From contig JBLHRR010000138.1 of assembly GCA_047626155.1 (NCBI GenBank), positions 1 to 15,677 on the forward strand: a DNA stretch of 15,677 nucleotides, given 5' to 3'. Source of the DNA: CALGLS01 sp047626155. GTDB lineage: Bacteria; Bacteroidota; Bacteroidia; Chitinophagales; Saprospiraceae. Each line of letters starts with the position of its first letter. The stretch's first letter is position 1. This document shows positions 1 to 7,383 of the stretch, piece after piece. The position numbers and the translations under genes were made by a program. The notes under the pieces were generated by a model. It saw only the letters and a program-made list of their open reading frames with translations, ran no database searches and was not told where the DNA came from.

Positions 1-29
1 TCCCCCCGGGGGTACTAAAGTCAAATTAT

Positions 30-66
30 AAGGCCTTGTAGGCCAGTAGCTTACAAGGCCTTTGTT
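30..66 (+). terminator. Rho-independent-like terminator hairpin
   Basis: An 11-bp perfect stem (aaggccttgta at 30-40 pairing with tacaaggcctt at 52-62) closes an 11-nt loop and runs into tttgttatt on the plus strand. This fits an intrinsic terminator for a plus-strand gene lying left of the window. The T-rich tail is short and interrupted by G, so termination efficiency is unclear. Confidence 0.55.
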
Positions 67-142
67 ATTAGTGACTAAAACAGGAGTAACAAAATTTTAT
101 CATTTGTTCATTATTCTGAAGTGATACTAAGTAACCAAAACT

Positions 143-162
143 TTTCAAGCCTAGGCTTGAAA
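143..162. repeat. Perfect 20-bp palindrome
   Basis: The sequence tttcaagcctaggcttgaaa is its own reverse complement over all 20 bases, centred between 152 and 153, and is followed by the AT-rich ttattata. It could be a dimeric regulator's operator or part of a bidirectional terminator. No promoter or gene start lies close enough to decide. Confidence 0.6.
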
Positions 163-199
163 TTATTATACCCTGTTATAGTCTCTTCATTCCAGTTTT

Positions 200-433
200 C
201 TAAGTGAACTTTAAGCGTTGACGCCACTCTAAGATGTTTGTAACATCCTGACTTCTTATAATGACATGTTCATTATTTGCTCTATAACTCATTCTTCCTA
301 TTCTCTGTCTATAGGAATTTTCATGCATAATCGTAAAGTCAGAACCATCGAATAAATGTAACAACGAAAAATTAACTTGCAGATTTGCTTCTGTTTGATC
401 TAAGCGTAATGACCACAGGGAAAGTAGCTTAGG
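200..433 (-). pseudogene. Possible short gene remnant, unidentified
   Basis: On the minus strand a frame stays open for 78 codons between an upstream TGA (434-436) and a TAG at 200-202. Its translation includes NLQVNFSLLHLFDGSDF and ends in EWRQRLKFT. It has no ATG near its 5' end; the first Met is well inside. I do not recognise the sequence. It could be a decayed gene fragment or a chance open frame in AT-rich DNA. Confidence 0.2.
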
Positions 434-441
434 TCAAACAG
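391..441. repeat. Hairpin, 15-bp arms with one mismatch
   Basis: The arm ctgtttgatctaagc (391-405) pairs with gcttaggtcaaacag (427-441) with a single G-T type mismatch across a 21-nt loop. No T-run follows on either strand, so it is not an obvious terminator. It lies about 100 bp past the end of the DUF2207 gene and may be a degraded palindromic element. Confidence 0.5.
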
Positions 442-543
442 ATGGATGTGAAAATGTGCAAATTGTTCTTTGTGCAATGCTAAGGAATATTTATATAGTA
501 CGCTTGTAGTTATTAACACCTAACAATAAAAATACAAAAGAAC

Positions 544-2241
544 CTACCATCCCCCAACTCCACCTCCACCGCCACCGCCACCAGAAAATCCACCCCCTCC
601 AGAGCCACTGCCCCCGCCACTCTCCTGCGGCTTTGTAGAAGACCCGGTCAGGTTCTGGGAAAAATTATTTCCAAAACTCCCATAGAAATAGGCTGGGTTT
701 GAACTATTATTCCAATCGGGTCGGTACTTAGCAGCTTCCAGAATGGTTTTGAATTTATCAGACCAAGTATGCTCTACACCCAAGGCAAAGGCAAAGGGTA
801 GCGCTTCTTCAAAATGCTGAGGGGTAAGCCCTGGCGGATTCAGTAAATTGAGCCGGTCTTTCTCTGCCAGTTCCAGATACATTTTGTACCCGTTGATTTT
901 GGATTTCAAATCCAGTTTTTCAGACGTAGGTTTTTTAATCAACCAAATATAAAGGATCAACCCAACAACCGCAGTCCCCACAAAGGCAAATATCGCAAAC
1001 AGATTCACTCCTTGCGCATAAGGGTCTTTTGCAAAAAGAAAAACAGCTAAAGCTCCAATAAGAATACTAGCCAGTAAAGGCATTGTTATAAACTTTCGAT
1101 TATACCCTTTTCTGATGAATGCCTGGTGTTGATTGTCCAGATCGCTTTTGTGAACAGCATACGCCGACTCTACATAGGAATGATATTCTCCATCAATACT
1201 CACAACGTCTCTGCCGGAAAATAGGGCGTTAAACAGCCGTTTTTCTTCCTCTAGTAACAATTCATCTGCATCTTTCAACCGAAGGAGCTCATAGATTTTG
1301 GAAGAGGTGAATATACCGCTTTTCTCTTTTTCTTCAATCTTCAAATAACCTTTTATCGCCAGACTGATAATGCTGGCAGTAAAGCTTTTGGATTGATAGC
1401 CTTCTTTAGAAATGTAATTAATAGAAGCCGGAGACAGATTGTTAGGAGATTCCCAAAGAGGGTAGGAAGCTGGTGTTGGTGGATCCTGGCCATAACGCCA
1501 CCAAGTATAAATATAATAAGGAAACAAAAACAACAGACCCAATATAATCACAATCATGGTCCCAAACTGTTCAAACAATCCCGGCTGCTCCACTGCGCCT
1601 TTGGGAAATCCTACGGCTACCGTAAATGCCTCGTGCGGCTGAAGACTGCGATCAGCAACATAGTTCAAAGTATTGTCGTAAGTCTTTAACGTGTACGACT
1701 TGTTTTTTTCTCCCCGGTACCCCAGATAGGCTGACTCCTGAACCGGTGTAACTCCTTGAGGTAGTGTTACTTGGCAAGAGGCCTTGTCTATCGGGAAAAT
1801 GACATCTGTACCAATGGCATTCCAGTAAATTTCATCATAGTCCTCAAAGAACCCAATTTGGTTAGGCACCTTATACTCAATGATATAGGTGTAATTTCCC
1901 GGACGAAGCGACACTTCCCTTTGTCCAATATAAACCATAAATCCCTGATTCTTAGACTCCGTGAAATAGGGCTCTGGTTCTCCATTTTTTAGCACACGTT
2001 CGATGTCGTATGTCATATTTACGGAGCGGTCATTCAATGTCCGGGTAGATGGAAAATTCCGGGTAATCCCTCTTTTGATTTGTTGCCCGGTAGCGACTAC
2101 AGAAATGGTCTCCATCACAGAAATGGAACGATCTGTATTCACCTGCAACCTTACATCAAAGTCGGTGATGCGCTCTTCTTGAGCGTAAGAGGAGTAGGGG
2201 AATAGGAAGAATAAGGAGAGAACAAATAACAGGTTTTTCAT
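544..2241 (-). CDS. DUF2207 family membrane protein
   Basis: This 565-residue protein has a Sec signal peptide (about 1-20, ending SSYA) and an extracytoplasmic beta-rich DUF2207 domain (about 25-215) starting ITDFDVRLQVNTDRSISVME. A first membrane helix lies at about 228-248 and is followed by WWRYGQDP. A cytoplasmic stretch comes next, then helices at about 387-404 and 412-435. The family-typical ALGVEHTWSDKF segment follows, and residues 541-565 form a Gly/Ser tail ending GGVGGW. Such Gly-rich tails are common in this family. Function is not established; DUF2207 genes often lie beside lemA, and here lemA is 261 bp upstream on the same strand. The ATG at 2241 directly precedes the signal peptide. 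A TACTTTTG box about 100 bp upstream may give the gene its own promoter. Family assignment is firm; a role in membrane or envelope maintenance is inference. Confidence 0.9.
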   Translation of the reverse strand: MKNLLFVLSLFFLFPYSSYAQEERITDFDVRLQVNTDRSISVMETISVVATGQQIKRGITRNFPSTRTLNDRSVNMTYDIERVLKNGEPEPYFTESKNQGFMVYIGQREVSLRPGNYTYIIEYKVPNQIGFFEDYDEIYWNAIGTDVIFPIDKASCQVTLPQGVTPVQESAYLGYRGEKNKSYTLKTYDNTLNYVADRSLQPHEAFTVAVGFPKGAVEQPGLFEQFGTMIVIILGLLFLFPYYIYTWWRYGQDPPTPASYPLWESPNNLSPASINYISKEGYQSKSFTASIISLAIKGYLKIEEKEKSGIFTSSKIYELLRLKDADELLLEEEKRLFNALFSGRDVVSIDGEYHSYVESAYAVHKSDLDNQHQAFIRKGYNRKFITMPLLASILIGALAVFLFAKDPYAQGVNLFAIFAFVGTAVVGLILYIWLIKKPTSEKLDLKSKINGYKMYLELAEKDRLNLLNPPGLTPQHFEEALPFAFALGVEHTWSDKFKTILEAAKYRPDWNNSSNPAYFYGSFGNNFSQNLTGSSTKPQESGGGSGSGGGGFSGGGGGGGGVGGW

Positions 2242-2296
2242 GCTCTGGTTTTTGGAACGGCGAATTCATTGCCGCGTGCAGTTAACGTAAGTGTTT

Positions 2297-2315
2297 TTTT
2301 TGGTAAAGCCAAAAA
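2297..2315. repeat. Small hairpin in the DUF2207 leader
   Basis: Seven base pairs (tttttgg with ccaaaaa) close a five-base loop 56-74 bp upstream of the DUF2207 start codon. If transcription begins near the TACTTTTG box it would lie in the 5' leader of that mRNA. On either strand the stem itself supplies the A/T runs, so a weak attenuator or terminator is possible but unproven. Confidence 0.35.
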
Positions 2316-2338
2316 TTGACCCTACCTCTATATGCTGG

Positions 2339-2346
2339 CAAAAGTA
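2339..2346 (-). promoter_or_regulatory. Candidate -7 box (TACTTTTG) for the DUF2207 gene
   Basis: On the minus strand, TACTTTTG matches the Bacteroidota -7 consensus TAnnTTTG and lies about 98 bp upstream of the DUF2207 ATG. No TTG-type -33 element sits at the usual 19-21 bp spacing; the nearest TTG is about 29 bp away. The call rests on the -7 match alone. Confidence 0.3.
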
Positions 2347-2387
2347 AGTCTTGTGAAAGTATTGTTATTATTACACAAAAATTAATT

Positions 2388-2469
2388 CCCCGATTTCTTT
2401 GGTGGAAACGATTATATAAATCACTCTCCCTCTGGTCGTTTTGATTTACATAATCGTTTCCAAATCGGG
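2388..2469. repeat. Long interrupted hairpin between lemA and the DUF2207 gene
   Basis: The outer arms cccgattt (2388-2395) and aaatcggg (2462-2469) pair perfectly. The inner arms ggaaacgattat (2404-2415) and ataatcgtttcc (2450-2461) also pair perfectly, and pairing continues through tcaaat-like bases to about 2423 and 2442. The left arm has an extra 8-nt bulge (ctttggtg region). T-rich stretches flank both sides, with aatttttt on the plus strand and aattaattttt on the minus strand. It may end lemA transcription or be a small palindromic element between the two genes. Confidence 0.6.
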
Positions 2470-2502
2470 ATTTAATTTTTTGTTGTTACTTATTAAAGTA
2501 TA

Positions 2503-3057
2503 CTAAAACTTCACCTCTGGCATACTTCTTTCTCCAGCGTCTTCAATTTCAAAATATTCCCGAGCGTAGAAACTAAAGGAATTGGCAATGAAATTACTAG
2601 GGAAAGATTCTACCATAATGTTATTCTCCCGAACGGTAGCATTGTAGTAACGACGCGCTTTTTCCACATCGCCTTCGATAGCAGACAACTCTTTTTGCAA
2701 TTGCAGGAAGTTGGTGTTGGCTTTCAAATCAGGGTAAGCTTCGCTGAGGGCAAAGACATTGGCCAATGCAGAATTCAGTTGGTTCTCAGCAGAAGTTTGG
2801 GCTTTTACACCATCAGCAGCTAATGCCGAATTTCGGGCGGTAATCACTTGCTGAAGGGTTTCTTGCTCATGTTTGGCGTAGCCCTTTACCGTTTCTACCA
2901 GGCTGGGGATTAGGTTGTATCGCTTTTTTAATTGTACATCAATTCCACTCAAGCCCTCTTCCATCATGGAACGCTTGCGAACGAATTTGTTATAAATACT
3001 GAAGACGTAAAAAGCCACAAGAAGGGCTACGATAACAAGAATGATGGTTGTTGACAT
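2503..3057 (-). CDS. lemA: LemA family protein
   Basis: This 184-residue protein has the usual LemA length and layout. One N-terminal membrane helix (about 3-22) is followed by a long helical domain. Family hallmarks are present: IDVQLKKRYNLIPSLVETVKGYA (from about residue 39, quoted here only as IDVQLKKRYNLIP...), then YPDLKANTNFLQLQKEL, then ARRYYNATVRENN, and FPSNFIANSFSF near the end. The biochemical role of LemA is unclear. The protein is probably membrane-anchored with its helical domain outside or at the membrane face. It lies directly upstream of the DUF2207 gene on the same strand, a recurrent pairing in bacteria. The start ATG is preceded by an A-rich leader (cagagaaa), typical where Shine-Dalgarno sites are not used. 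Confidence 0.95.
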   Translation of the reverse strand: MSTTIILVIVALLVAFYVFSIYNKFVRKRSMMEEGLSGIDVQLKKRYNLIPSLVETVKGYAKHEQETLQQVITARNSALAADGVKAQTSAENQLNSALANVFALSEAYPDLKANTNFLQLQKELSAIEGDVEKARRYYNATVRENNIMVESFPSNFIANSFSFYAREYFEIEDAGERSMPEVKF

Positions 3058-3175
3058 TTTCTCTGTTGTTTTGGATGATAAAATGAATACGGCGATAAAC
3101 TGGAGGTAAATTACAAAATAAATGGAGGAATTCGATTAGCAACAATAAAAATTAACTTTAGAACCTGCCCTGTAA

Positions 3176-3313
3176 CTTTATGACCGTATCGGTCTCTGCC
3201 TTTCGGAGATTTGTAATGATGGGATTGATAATGATGAGGATGGTGATATAGATATTTTGGATTTAGATTGTTGCGGCGCCAAGGTGCCAATGCTTTCCAA
3301 AAAAAAGATGTGA
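3176..3313 (+). pseudogene. Relic of a secreted protein with an Asp-rich CNDGIDNDEDGDID motif
   Basis: Between two stops, a plus-strand frame encodes about 45 residues including EICNDGIDNDEDGDID and then ILDLDCC, ending at TGA 3311-3313. The pattern C-N-D-G-I-D-N-D-x-D-G-x-I-D...D-x-D-C is a recurrent calcium-binding-like segment in large surface or secreted proteins of Bacteroidota. The frame has no signal peptide, no plausible start and no partner domains, so it looks like a leftover piece of a larger gene. The motif is seen directly; its origin in a surface protein is inference from family knowledge. Confidence 0.55.
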
Positions 3314-3370
3314 GTAGGAAGAAAAAACATACTACCCTTTTTTGGAATAGAAAAAGGATACTTTCCTTTT

Positions 3371-3513
3371 GAGTGCGTGACGAATTCCCTGCTTTTGGCA
3401 GTTGGCAGTTGGCTTCCCTCGAATGCGCCTTTTTAATGCGTCTGGGCGAAGCCAACTGCCAGTAGCCAAAGCAAAAGGCCAAAACTTGGATTCCGGAAAT
3501 ATGTTACACACTC
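3371..3513. repeat. Palindromic repeat with terminal inverted repeats, copy A
   Basis: This 143-bp element begins gagtgcgtgacgaattc and ends atgttacacactc, so its ends are imperfect inverted repeats (GAGTGCGTGAC against GAGTGTGTAAC). The core holds a perfect 13-bp stem, ggcagttggcttc (3404-3416) and gaagccaactgcc (3448-3460), with weaker pairing outside it. A nearly identical element lies at 7190-7331 and a diverged one at 15563-15645. There is no transposase and no room for one, so a MITE- or REP-like element is the best description. The flanking tttt on both sides could be a target duplication or chance. Confidence 0.8.
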
Positions 3514-3675
3514 TTTTCTTTTTTAGCAATTTTTGTTTTCTAGCGGTTCGTAAGTCGTTTATTTACAAAGACTTATACAGCATTTAGAAGTGATAGAACC
3601 AAAGGTCTTCTGCCATGTTTTCGCTTCACTTTTTTTTGAGTTATTATCAACCTGTAGCCAACCCTCAAAAACACC

Positions 3676-3694
3676 TAACTTTGAGTTACCTTTG
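3676..3694 (+). promoter_or_regulatory. Candidate -7 boxes for the TPR lipoprotein gene
   Basis: Two matches to the Bacteroidota -7 consensus TAnnTTTG lie 11 bp apart: TAACTTTG (3676-3683) and TACCTTTG (3687-3694). They would give leaders of about 35-50 nt before the ATG at 3737. No convincing TTG -33 element sits 19-21 bp upstream of either. Positions 3514-3675 hold no recognisable gene, only T-rich DNA and a weak 6-bp hairpin (3551-3575). Confidence 0.4.
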
Positions 3695-3736
3695 ATTCAT
3701 CCGTTTTCTATTCCAAAATAGTTCAAATAATTTCAT

Positions 3737-5377
3737 ATGAAAAATTCACTCCTTTATCTCATTCTCTCCTTCGTCCTTATCCTATCCGCCTGCTACTCAG
3801 GATCCCAACCCGAAATAAAAGCACCAGTTGCGTCTACCCACCTAGGCGAAATCCATTTCAAAACCACAGGAGCAGAAGAAGCCAAGCCATTTTTCGAAAA
3901 AGGACTATTGCTTTTACATAGTTTTGAATATGAAGATGCTAGGGAAGAATTTTTGAAAGCTCAGGAAATTGACTCCACTTTTGCAATGGCTTTTTGGGGC
4001 GAAGCGATGACTTACCATCATTCCTTATGGCAAAAACAAGAACAGGATAAGGGCTTGGCAGCTTTGAATAAATTGGCGCCTACAACAGAAGCGAGACTGG
4101 CTTATGTCAAAACAGATCTAGAGAAAGACTTCCTAAAGGCTATTGAAAATCTGTTTGGGGAAGGGACGAAGTATGAGCGGGATCTGGCTTACAAAAATCA
4201 AATGGAGCAACTAACTGCGAAGTATCCGGAGAATCATGAAGTGGCTGCTTTCTACGCCATCTCTTTGTTAGGGGCTTCCCGAAACGGTCGTGACGAAGAA
4301 CTGTATGGTAAGAGCGCGCGCATTGCGCAAGGCATCATCAAAGAGAATCCCAATCACCCCGGCGCTCTGCATTATCTGATTCATTCCTACGATGATCCGG
4401 AGCATGCGCATATGGCGAAGGCGGCAGCGGATAAGTATTCAAAAGTAGCACCAGATGCTGCTCATGCTTTACACATGCCTTCGCATATTTATGTCGCTTT
4501 GGGGAGTTGGAATAATGTGGTGGAATCCAATATCGCATCTTGGAATGCCAGCGTCAAAAGATTGGAAAAGAAGAATATAAAGGGTAAAGATAAAAGTTAT
4601 CATGCCCTGAATTGGTTGCAATATGGATTCTTAGAAAGGGGAGAGGTGGAATCCGCAACAATGCTTTTGCAAAGAATGAAAAATTACGCAACCGAGACAT
4701 CTACTAAAGTAGCGCGCTCTTATTTAGTCGCAATGAAAGGTGCTCATTTGGTAGAAACGAATGACTGGACTAGTGAATGGGCAAATATCGAAGTAGCCAT
4801 CGAAGATTTAAACCTTACAAAAAAAGCCGGATATTATTTTATAGAAGGAATGAAAGCTTATCACCAGAAAGATAAAGAACAACTCAATGCGATGATTAAA
4901 GAAATTAAAACGGATAGAGATGTTGCAAAATTCAATTTAGGAGATAAAGGTTTTTCCATGTGTAGTACTGCGGGCTTTGCCAATAAGCCGCCCAACCAAT
5001 TGGACGTTGATATGGTTCACATTATGGAAATGGAACTAATGGCATATCTGGCTACTTTGAATGGGGATAAAAAAACGGCTGCTCAGTTATTTGAGGAAGC
5101 CACTACATTAGATGAGGATTTGAAATACTCTTTTGGCCCTCCACTTATTTTGAAGCCCGTTCATGAGGCATACGGAGAATGGTTGTTAGAAAATAACCAG
5201 GTAGAGAAAGCACTGACTGTTTTTGACCAATCGCTAAATCGATACCCAAGACGACTTCGTTCTCTAAAAGGAAAGAAAGCGGCTGCGGCTCTGTTGAACA
5301 AAGAAAATGTAGTGGCAGCGGTGGAGGAGGAGTTGACAATCAGTTTGTCAAAAAAAGAAAGAGCGGGGATTTTGTAG
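3737..5377 (+). CDS. TPR-type lipoprotein of unknown function
   Basis: This 546-residue protein starts with a lipoprotein signal whose lipobox LSAC (16-19) makes Cys19 the lipidated residue. A tetratricopeptide-like helical pair follows at about 49-82 (FEKGLLLLHSFEYEDAREEF), then the conserved AFWGEAMTYHHSLW (85-98). The centre carries two His-rich conserved blocks, HYLIHSYDD (212-220) and HALHMPSH (243-250). The C-terminal part has GPP-I-KP-HEAYGEWLL and further TPR-like helices to the end. The family is widespread and usually annotated only as TPR protein; the conserved His residues might bind metal, which is inference. Two plus-strand fragments of a paralogue lie at 9008-9124 and 10773-10966. 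The gap of 173 bp to the DUF1800 gene leaves operon membership open. The ATG is set by the signal peptide. Confidence 0.85.
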   Translation: MKNSLLYLILSFVLILSACYSGSQPEIKAPVASTHLGEIHFKTTGAEEAKPFFEKGLLLLHSFEYEDAREEFLKAQEIDSTFAMAFWGEAMTYHHSLWQKQEQDKGLAALNKLAPTTEARLAYVKTDLEKDFLKAIENLFGEGTKYERDLAYKNQMEQLTAKYPENHEVAAFYAISLLGASRNGRDEELYGKSARIAQGIIKENPNHPGALHYLIHSYDDPEHAHMAKAAADKYSKVAPDAAHALHMPSHIYVALGSWNNVVESNIASWNASVKRLEKKNIKGKDKSYHALNWLQYGFLERGEVESATMLLQRMKNYATETSTKVARSYLVAMKGAHLVETNDWTSEWANIEVAIEDLNLTKKAGYYFIEGMKAYHQKDKEQLNAMIKEIKTDRDVAKFNLGDKGFSMCSTAGFANKPPNQLDVDMVHIMEMELMAYLATLNGDKKTAAQLFEEATTLDEDLKYSFGPPLILKPVHEAYGEWLLENNQVEKALTVFDQSLNRYPRRLRSLKGKKAAAALLNKENVVAAVEEELTISLSKKERAGIL

Positions 5378-5550
5378 GATGATAAAGTCTAATAGATAGT
5401 TTTGTCAGAGCAACCCCCAAAGGATGAATGTTCAGTGAAGATTTCACCAAAGAACCAAATAAAATTAACAGGTGTAATTAAACCTTTAACATTTCCTTAA
5501 GTCCTAGAGCATATCACATTTACTTTTTGTGTCATACTTAATTACTTATC

Positions 5551-7191
5551 ATGGATAGAAGAACCACCCTCGGCCTGTTTCTGGGTCAGAAAAAAGCAAA
5601 AGTAGAAAAGGCCGCTACTACGGCCCTTACCTTCAGCCCATACACTGGCCCCTGGGATTGGGAACAGGCTGCGCACCTCCTCCGCCGAACGACTTTTGGC
5701 CCTACCCAAGCTCAAATCACGGAAGCCCTTAGCAATGGACTTGAAGCAACGATTGAACAGCTTTTTGCGCCACAACCTTTAGCTGATCCACCCATCTATT
5801 ATAACTTTAATAATGACCCCAATATAGCCTTGGGGGAAAGCTGGATCGATGATCTCGAAACGCCTGGAATCCCTGGGCTAAGAGGTGCGCGCAAGCAATC
5901 TTTCTATGCTTGGTGTTTCAAAAATATGAAAGAAGAAGAGACAAGTATTCGTGAAAAAATGCTACTCTTTTGGCACAATCATTTTGTAGTGATTAATACC
6001 AACACTGGAAGGCGATTGTATACTTATGTCAATTTGATGAAAGAGCAGGCACTTGGCAATTTTAAAACATTGGTAGAGGAAATGACTGTAGACCCTTCTA
6101 TGTTGCGCTTCCTGAACGGCAATACCAATACCGAAAATGGCCCAAACGAAAATTACGCAAGAGAATTGTTGGAATTGTTTACAATCGGAAAAGGAGAAAC
6201 GGCAGGGCCAGGCGATTATACCAACTACACTGAGGTAGATGTGGTGCAAATAGCTCGTGCATTGACGGGCTGGCGAGATTTTAACCCCGCAAATAACAAT
6301 GATCCTACGGAGTCGGGTTTTGTATCCAGTCGGCACGATTCAGGTGATAAGCAGTTGTCTCCCCGATTTGACAATGCCATCATTTCGAACCAGGAGGAGA
6401 ACGAATATAAAGCGGTCGTAAATATTATATTTCAAAAAGAAGAGGTGGCTCGATTTATTTGTCGGAAATTATATAGCTGGTTTATTCATTCCGAAATTAC
6501 GGGAGAAGTAGAGGTGACCGTTATTGAACCGATGGCACAACAACTGATTGACGAGAATTACGAAATTGCCAACCCCTTGAAAGCGCTTTTGTCTTCGCAA
6601 CATTTTTATGATATGGAAATTAGAGGCTGTATGTTGACTCATCCGATAGAGCATTTATTTAAAGTAGCAAATACCTTCGAAGTTCCAATGTCAACTGATA
6701 TTCTTACCGCTTACAAAAACTACAAGCTTTTTCACTTAATCATGAACGACGCAGAAATGGGCATTCACGATCATCCTACCGTAGCTGGATGGAAGGCTTT
6801 TTACCAGGCGCCTCAATATGATAAATTATGGATTAATGCTGTCAGCCTTCCGCTTCGCCAGAAATACGCCAATCATTTTGTGGATGGTTACAATAATAAT
6901 GGCTATCAGTTAAAAATAAATGTACTTGACTTTGCAGCTTCTCTGACGAATCCGCTTGATCCAAATGAATTGATTAGGGAAATCGCCAGCATTATTTTCG
7001 CTCAGCCTTTGACGAATGAACAACTGGTCGCACTGAAAGAGGTTTTGATTCCAGGCTTACCTGATTTTGAATGGACGGTGGAATATGGGGATTATCTCGG
7101 TGGGAATGCCAGTCTGGAATCGTCTATTGATAACAAATTGCGCACGTTGATAGGAGCGATGGTGAATATGCCGGAGTTTCATCTGATTTGA
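5551..7191 (+). CDS. DUF1800 domain-containing protein
   Basis: This 546-residue protein is DUF1800 through nearly its whole length. Hallmarks in order are AAHLLRRTTFGPT (40-52), FWHNHF (140-145), NENYARELLELFTIG (199-213), IARALTGWR, HDSGDKQL, and near the C terminus HPTVAGW followed by LWINAVSLPLR. The biochemical function of DUF1800 is not known. Genes of this family commonly sit beside a DUF1501 gene, as here, and the pair is thought to act outside the cytoplasm. The N terminus MDRRTTLGLFLG has a twin Arg but only a very short hydrophobic stretch, so no clear signal peptide is visible. The stop codon TGA takes its last two bases from palindromic repeat copy B. A TACTTTTTG sequence about 30 bp upstream is one base off the -7 consensus. 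Confidence 0.92.
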   Translation: MDRRTTLGLFLGQKKAKVEKAATTALTFSPYTGPWDWEQAAHLLRRTTFGPTQAQITEALSNGLEATIEQLFAPQPLADPPIYYNFNNDPNIALGESWIDDLETPGIPGLRGARKQSFYAWCFKNMKEEETSIREKMLLFWHNHFVVINTNTGRRLYTYVNLMKEQALGNFKTLVEEMTVDPSMLRFLNGNTNTENGPNENYARELLELFTIGKGETAGPGDYTNYTEVDVVQIARALTGWRDFNPANNNDPTESGFVSSRHDSGDKQLSPRFDNAIISNQEENEYKAVVNIIFQKEEVARFICRKLYSWFIHSEITGEVEVTVIEPMAQQLIDENYEIANPLKALLSSQHFYDMEIRGCMLTHPIEHLFKVANTFEVPMSTDILTAYKNYKLFHLIMNDAEMGIHDHPTVAGWKAFYQAPQYDKLWINAVSLPLRQKYANHFVDGYNNNGYQLKINVLDFAASLTNPLDPNELIREIASIIFAQPLTNEQLVALKEVLIPGLPDFEWTVEYGDYLGGNASLESSIDNKLRTLIGAMVNMPEFHLI

Positions 7192-7331
7192 GTGCGTGAC
7201 GAATTCGCTGCAGTTGGCTTTTGGCAGTTGGCTTCCCTCGAACGCGCCTTTTAACGCGTCTGAGCGAAGCCAACTGCTAGTAGCCAACTGCTAACTGCAA
7301 AATCTGGATTTCGGAAATATGTCACTCACTC
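7190..7331. repeat. Palindromic repeat with terminal inverted repeats, copy B
   Basis: This 142-bp element begins gagtgcgtgacgaattc, identical to copy A over 17 bases, and ends gtcactcactc. The ends are inverted repeats matching at 10 of 11 positions (GAGTGCGTGAC against GAGTGAGTGAC). The core has the same ggcagttggcttc and gaagccaactgc arms. The loop carries aacgcg twice where copy A has aatgcg twice. The element starts inside the DUF1800 stop codon and ends 50 bp before the DUF1501 start, filling most of the gap between the genes. A long hairpin in the transcript between them is expected if they are co-transcribed. Confidence 0.85.
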
Positions 7332-7357
7332 ATAAGTTTTTACCATTTCCGATCTTG

Positions 7358-7383
7358 TAAAATAAAATAAAATAAAATAAAAT
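7358..7383 (+). repeat. (TAAAA)5 tract running into the DUF1501 start codon
   Basis: Five tandem TAAAA units occupy 7358-7382, and the following T and G complete the ATG at 7382, so the last unit contributes the A of the start codon. Bacteroidota translation starts favour A-rich leaders, and the tract fills the whole ribosome-binding region. Slipped-strand gain or loss of units would change leader length without changing the protein. Confidence 0.8.

Larger units (their letters stand above)
63..543. other. Intergenic stretch with palindromes, no convincing gene
   Basis: No reading frame here has a good start and a recognisable product. The stretch holds a perfect 20-bp palindrome (143-162), a hairpin (391-441) and a 78-codon open minus-strand frame (200-433), each listed separately. 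It is also the 3' side of the DUF2207 gene. No strong terminator with a U-tract is visible just past that gene's stop. Confidence 0.5.

Noticed and set aside
1..12. GC palindrome (six C then five G) at the window edge
   Set aside because: It is at the boundary with no context on the left, and could be a chance palindrome or an assembly or cloning edge.
1393..1992. Plus-strand open frames of 98 and 73 codons
   Set aside because: They lie antisense inside the well-supported DUF2207 gene and have low-quality, non-family sequences.
3111..3587. Open frames of 61-123 codons on both strands around repeat copy A
   Set aside because: They are translations of the palindromic repeat and flanking intergenic DNA; the same peptide pieces reappear at copy B.
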